Shown: positions 61,031 to 64,000 of the stretch, piece by piece | Layout: each line of letters begins with the position of its first letter | Numbering within the stretch: position 1 is the first letter of the stretch | Source: Klebsiella oxytoca NBRC 105695 | GTDB lineage: Bacteria; Pseudomonadota; Gammaproteobacteria; Enterobacterales; Enterobacteriaceae | Length of the DNA stretch: 64,000 bases | Assembly: GCF_001598695.1 (NCBI RefSeq) | Contig: NZ_BCZK01000006.1 | Location: 1-64,000 of the forward strand | Direction: 5' to 3' | The notes under the pieces: generated by a model | The model's input: the letters and a program-made list of their open reading frames with translations, nothing else | Told to the model about the DNA's origin: nothing | The model's database searches: none | Translations under genes and position numbers: made by a program

Positions 61031-62314
61031 TCAGGCCAGCGTACTGATTCGCGCCAGCTGTTCGAAGTAGTCCGGGAAAGTTTTTGCCGTACACTTCGGA
61101 TCAAGGATGGTGACCGGCGTATCGGAAAGCGCCACCAGCGAGAAACACATTGCCATACGATGGTCGTTATAGGTGCCGATTTCAGCGAACTGGAGCTTAG
61201 CAGGCGGAGTGATGCGGATGAAATCCTCCCCTTCTTCAACTTCAGCTCCCACTTTACGCAGCTCAGTGGCCATAGCAAACAGGCGGTCAGTCTCCTTGAC
61301 GCGCCAGTTATAAATATTGCGCAGAGTCGTGGTGCCTTTGGCGAACAGGGCGGCCGTGGCGATAGTCATCGCGGCATCCGGGATATGATTCATATCCATA
61401 TCGATGGCATTCAGTTCGCCGCGCGTGCAGGCGATATAATCATCGCCCCAGGTAATGGTTGCGCCCATTTTTTCCAGCACATCGGCAAACCGAATGTCGC
61501 CCTGCACGCTATCGCGGCCAATACCGGTGACTTTTACCGTCCCGCCTTTAATGGCTCCGGCGGCGAGGAAGTAGGATGCCGAGGAGGCGTCGCCTTCAAC
61601 CAGATAATCGCCCGGCGAGCGATAGTGTTGATTGCCGCGCACGATAAATCGCTGATAAGACTGATTTTCAACCTCAACGCCAAAGGTTTTCATCAGGTGC
61701 AGCGTAATATCAATATAAGGTTTGGATACCAGATCGCCTTTAATCGCAATGACGGTATCCTGAGGCGCCAGCGGGGCGGTCATCAGGAGCGCGGTCAGAA
61801 ACTGGCTGGAAACGCTGCCGTCCACTTCAACCTGTCCACCGCTGAAACCACCGCGCAGGCGCAGCGGCGGGTAATTCTCCTGCTCCAGATAATCAATCTG
61901 CGCCCCGCCCTGACGCAGCGCGTCAACCAGGTGACCAATCGGCCGCTCTTTCATTCGCGGCTCGCCGGTCAGCACAATATCGTTACTCCCCAGACATAAC
62001 GCCGCCGCCAGCGGACGCATGGCCGTTCCGGCATTACCGAGGAACAGTTCTAATGCTTCAGCCGCGTGCAGTGGGCCGGCGTTACCGGTGACTTCACAGC
62101 GGGTACGGTCGGAAGACAGGGTGTAATGAACTCCCAGCGCGCTCAGGGCATTCAGCATGTGGCGTACATCGTCGCTATCCAGCAAATTGGTCAGCACCGT
62201 CGTGCCGCGGGCCAATGCCGCCAGTAGCAAAGCACGGTTAGAAACACTCTTGGACCCGGGCAGGTTAATTGTGCCATCTACGCGTGCGATGGGTTGTAAC
62301 GTCAGGGATTCCAT
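61031..62314 (-). CDS. aroA: 5-enolpyruvylshikimate-3-phosphate synthase
   Basis: A 427-residue shikimate pathway enzyme joining PEP to shikimate-3-phosphate. Class I (glyphosate-sensitive type) features are present: the N-terminal [17 protein letters not shown] loop and the [13 protein letters not shown] loop with unaltered Gly96 and Pro101. Two alternate starts exist; [12 protein letters not shown] at 62314 matches the family. It forms the serC-aroA operon with the gene upstream, 72 bp away, with an intergenic hairpin. Confidence 0.98.
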   Translation of the reverse strand: MESLTLQPIARVDGTINLPGSKSVSNRALLLAALARGTTVLTNLLDSDDVRHMLNALSALGVHYTLSSDRTRCEVTGNAGPLHAAEALELFLGNAGTAMRPLAAALCLGSNDIVLTGEPRMKERPIGHLVDALRQGGAQIDYLEQENYPPLRLRGGFSGGQVEVDGSVSSQFLTALLMTAPLAPQDTVIAIKGDLVSKPYIDITLHLMKTFGVEVENQSYQRFIVRGNQHYRSPGDYLVEGDASSASYFLAAGAIKGGTVKVTGIGRDSVQGDIRFADVLEKMGATITWGDDYIACTRGELNAIDMDMNHIPDAAMTIATAALFAKGTTTLRNIYNWRVKETDRLFAMATELRKVGAEVEEGEDFIRITPPAKLQFAEIGTYNDHRMAMCFSLVALSDTPVTILDPKCTAKTFPDYFEQLARISTLA

Positions 62315-62346
62315 TAAACTCAACTCTCAAACAAACAGAATAATAA

Positions 62347-62367
62347 CCCCGCAGACGAGCTGCGGGG
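62347..62367 (-). terminator. serC-aroA intergenic attenuator-like hairpin
   Basis: CCCCGCAG-acgag-CTGCGGGG, an 8-bp stem between serC stop (62387) and aroA start (62314). Reading leftward TTATTATTCTG follows. It fits a partial terminator lowering aroA relative to serC expression. Confidence 0.75.
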
Positions 62368-62386
62368 ATGAAAAATACGACAGCGA

Positions 62387-63475
62387 TTAGCCGTGACGGC
62401 GTTCGAAGTCCTGCATAAAGTCGGTCAGCGCCTTCACGCCCGCCAGCGGCATGGCGTTATAAATGGAAGCGCGCATGCCGCCCACTACGCGGTGGCCCTT
62501 CAGCGCATGCAGACCAGCGGCAAACGACTCTTCGAGGAACAGTTTATCAAGCGCGCTATCGGCCAACTGGAACGGCACGTTCATGCGCGAACGGTTCGCC
62601 GCAGCGACATCGTTGCGATAGAAACCACTGTTATCGATGGTGCTATACAACAGGTCGGCTTTCTGCTGGTTGATTTTATCCATAGCGGCAACGCCGCCCT
62701 GCTCTTTCAGCCACTTAAACACCAGGCCGGAGAGGTACCAGGCAAACGTCGGCGGCGTGTTAAACATAGAGTCATTGGCCGACAGGATGGAGTAATCAAG
62801 AATCGACGGGCAGGCTATGCTGGCTTTACCCAGCAGATCTTCACGCACAATAATCAGCGTCAGACCTGCAGGACCGATGTTTTTCTGCGCGCCTGCGTAA
62901 ATTACGCCATAACGGCTTACGTCAATTTCACGAGACAAAATAGTCGAGGAGAAATCCGCCGTCACGATGACATCGTCGCCAAAATCAGGCGTTTCTTCAA
63001 TGGCAATACCATCGATAGTTTCGTTCGGGCAGTAGTGCAGATAGGCCGCGCCCGGAGTCAGCTGCCATTCGCTCATCGGTTTAACCGCGCGCTGGCCGTC
63101 AACGGTGATTTTGGCGTCAATCACGTTCGGTTTGCAGTATTTATGCGCTTCTTTAACCGCGCTGGCTGCCCAGTAGCCGGCATCAATGTAGTCGGCAACG
63201 GTTTTATCACCCAGCAGGTTCAGCGGGATACCAGCAAACTGTCCGCGACCGCCGCCGTGACAAAATAAGACTTTGTAATTGGAAGGAATATTGAGCAGGG
63301 AGCGAAAATCCTGTTCCGCCTCTTCAGCCACCTTGATGAACTCTTTACCACGGTGGCTGATTTCCATCACCGACGTCCCCAAACCGTTCCAGTCGCAAAG
63401 CTCCTTTTGCGCCAGTTTGAGGACATCCGCCGGCAGCATTGCCGGGCCTGAACTGAAGTTATAGACCTGAGCCAT
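62387..63475 (-). CDS. serC: Phosphoserine aminotransferase
   Basis: A 362-residue PLP enzyme for serine and pyridoxine synthesis. N-terminal [13 protein letters not shown] and [16 protein letters not shown] bind phosphate; the PLP Lys is in [23 protein letters not shown] precedes the ATG in a leader that carries a CCCGCGA/TCGCGGG hairpin. Length equals E. coli. First gene of the serC-aroA operon. Confidence 0.97.
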   Translation of the reverse strand: MAQVYNFSSGPAMLPADVLKLAQKELCDWNGLGTSVMEISHRGKEFIKVAEEAEQDFRSLLNIPSNYKVLFCHGGGRGQFAGIPLNLLGDKTVADYIDAGYWAASAVKEAHKYCKPNVIDAKITVDGQRAVKPMSEWQLTPGAAYLHYCPNETIDGIAIEETPDFGDDVIVTADFSSTILSREIDVSRYGVIYAGAQKNIGPAGLTLIIVREDLLGKASIACPSILDYSILSANDSMFNTPPTFAWYLSGLVFKWLKEQGGVAAMDKINQQKADLLYSTIDNSGFYRNDVAAANRSRMNVPFQLADSALDKLFLEESFAAGLHALKGHRVVGGMRASIYNAMPLAGVKALTDFMQDFERRHG

Positions 63476-63503
63476 TTCCCCTCACCACTTGCTATGTTAT
63501 TTA

Positions 63504-63521
63504 CCCGCGAACCGTCGCGGG
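63504..63521 (-). promoter_or_regulatory. Hairpin in the serC leader
   Basis: CCCGCGA-accg-TCGCGGG lies 29 bp before the serC ATG. It may be part of the serC 5' leader or the end of the ycaP transcript; the promoter itself was not placed with confidence. Confidence 0.5.
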
Positions 63522-63661
63522 CATAAGTTATTCCTGTGGCTATCGGTTTTATCATTCAGTGACACGCACCGCAATGGCTAAAACTGAGCCTGGGGGAAAT
63601 GCGGACTCGGTCACACAAAAGAATCTGCCAGCTTGACGTCATAAAACCGACATAATTGCTG

Positions 63662-64000
63662 TCAGGTGACCCTTTTTGCCCGACTGACCTTCGACCATTC
63701 TGCATTTGCGCAGCGAGGGCATAATTGTTTATCCCCAGCTCGTAGCGTAAGGATTGCGCTACAGCGAACGCAGGCGTACTCATCATCGTGAGGGATGGTG
63801 ATAAAACGATCGGTAAAACGGGAAGGCAGAATGGAAAGCCCGGCTTTAACATCTTCATCCTCATAGTAATAAAGGCTGATCTGGCCGTTGGTTTCCAGAA
63901 TGGCCAGCCGTACCTGACCCAGTTGCTCAACCCCGCTGATTCTCAGTTCCATAAAAAACTCGAATTCGGTCATATTTTCCGCCTGCAGTTTCTCCCAGGC
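63662..64000 (-). CDS. ycaP: Inner membrane protein YcaP (DUF421), C-terminal part
   Basis: The last 112 residues of a DUF421-family protein, with its start beyond the right edge (codons remain open to base 64000, reading AWEKLQAENMTEFEFF). The segment ELRISGVEQLGQVRLAILETNGQISLYYYEDEDV is the cytosolic DUF421 domain. It ends in a zinc-ribbon-like CVRCSAILTLRAGDKQLCPRC motif, as in E. coli YcaP. Its N-terminal membrane helices are not visible. Function unknown. It is read toward serC and separated from it by 186 bp. Confidence 0.92.
   Translation of the reverse strand, partial: AWEKLQAENMTEFEFFMELRISGVEQLGQVRLAILETNGQISLYYYEDEDVKAGLSILPSRFTDRFITIPHDDEYACVRCSAILTLRAGDKQLCPRCANAEWSKVSRAKRVT

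Noticed and set aside
62393-63268. 291-codon frame opposite serC
   Set aside because: Antisense shadow of serC.
63541-63580. sigma-70 promoter for serC (TTGCGG / TGATAA)
   Set aside because: Spacing of about 14-15 bp is too short for a convincing call.

Overview
The window is enterobacterial chromosome. Gene content, gene order and protein sequences point to Klebsiella or Raoultella, with K. aerogenes-like species plausible. The OmpA (10318-11388) and the OmpF-type porin (34349-35428, OmpK35/Omp35-like) carry loop sequences I associate with that group. Most of the window is the conserved core block that in E. coli runs from ycaP-serC-aroA to helD-mgsA-yccU, read here from right to left. No tRNA, rRNA, CRISPR array or prophage was seen.

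Left edge, 1-2530: this is the only clearly accessory part. It holds the 5' end of a large adhesin gene (BapA-type N-terminal domain, hydrophobic segment, then a Ser-Asp repeat running off the edge), about 590 bp of AT-rich DNA with one uncertain 75-codon ORF, and a complete IS10-like (IS4 family) element of about 1.31 kb. The element lies directly behind yccU, between two half-sites that look like the arms of one split intrinsic terminator. I find no matching 9-bp target duplication.

Core, 2551-24217: yccU, mgsA, helD, yccF-yccS, sxy, sulA with a strong LexA box, ompA, matP, lonB (ycbZ), fabA with FadR/FabR-like operators, rmf (too short for a routine ORF scan), the rlmL-uup-pqiABC run, ycbX and zapC. 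These cover methylglyoxal synthesis, DNA repair and division control, outer membrane structure, unsaturated fatty acid synthesis, ribosome hibernation, 23S rRNA methylation and envelope lipid transport.

Middle, 24386-40180: pyrD, a reduced sulfonate operon (ssuE-ssuC-ssuB, with ssuA and ssuD absent and a short hairpin at the junction), pepN, pncB, asnS, the OmpF-type porin, aspC, gloC, mepK and ldtD. These cover pyrimidine and NAD synthesis, protein turnover, aspartate metabolism and peptidoglycan remodelling.

Right part, 40364-64000: cmoM-mukF-mukE-mukB (tRNA modification and chromosome condensation), elyC and ycbJ, the comEC-msbA-lpxK-ycaQ-ycaR-kdsB envelope cluster (lipid A and Kdo synthesis and export), ihfB, rpsA, cmk, ycaL, aroA, serC, and a ycaP fragment cut by the right edge.

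The most interesting signals are the adhesin/IS junction at the left edge and the ssu operon that lacks its binding protein and monooxygenase. I saw no strong evidence of a wholly new multi-gene system. The adhesin locus continues beyond the left edge, so a dedicated secretion system could lie there but is not visible.
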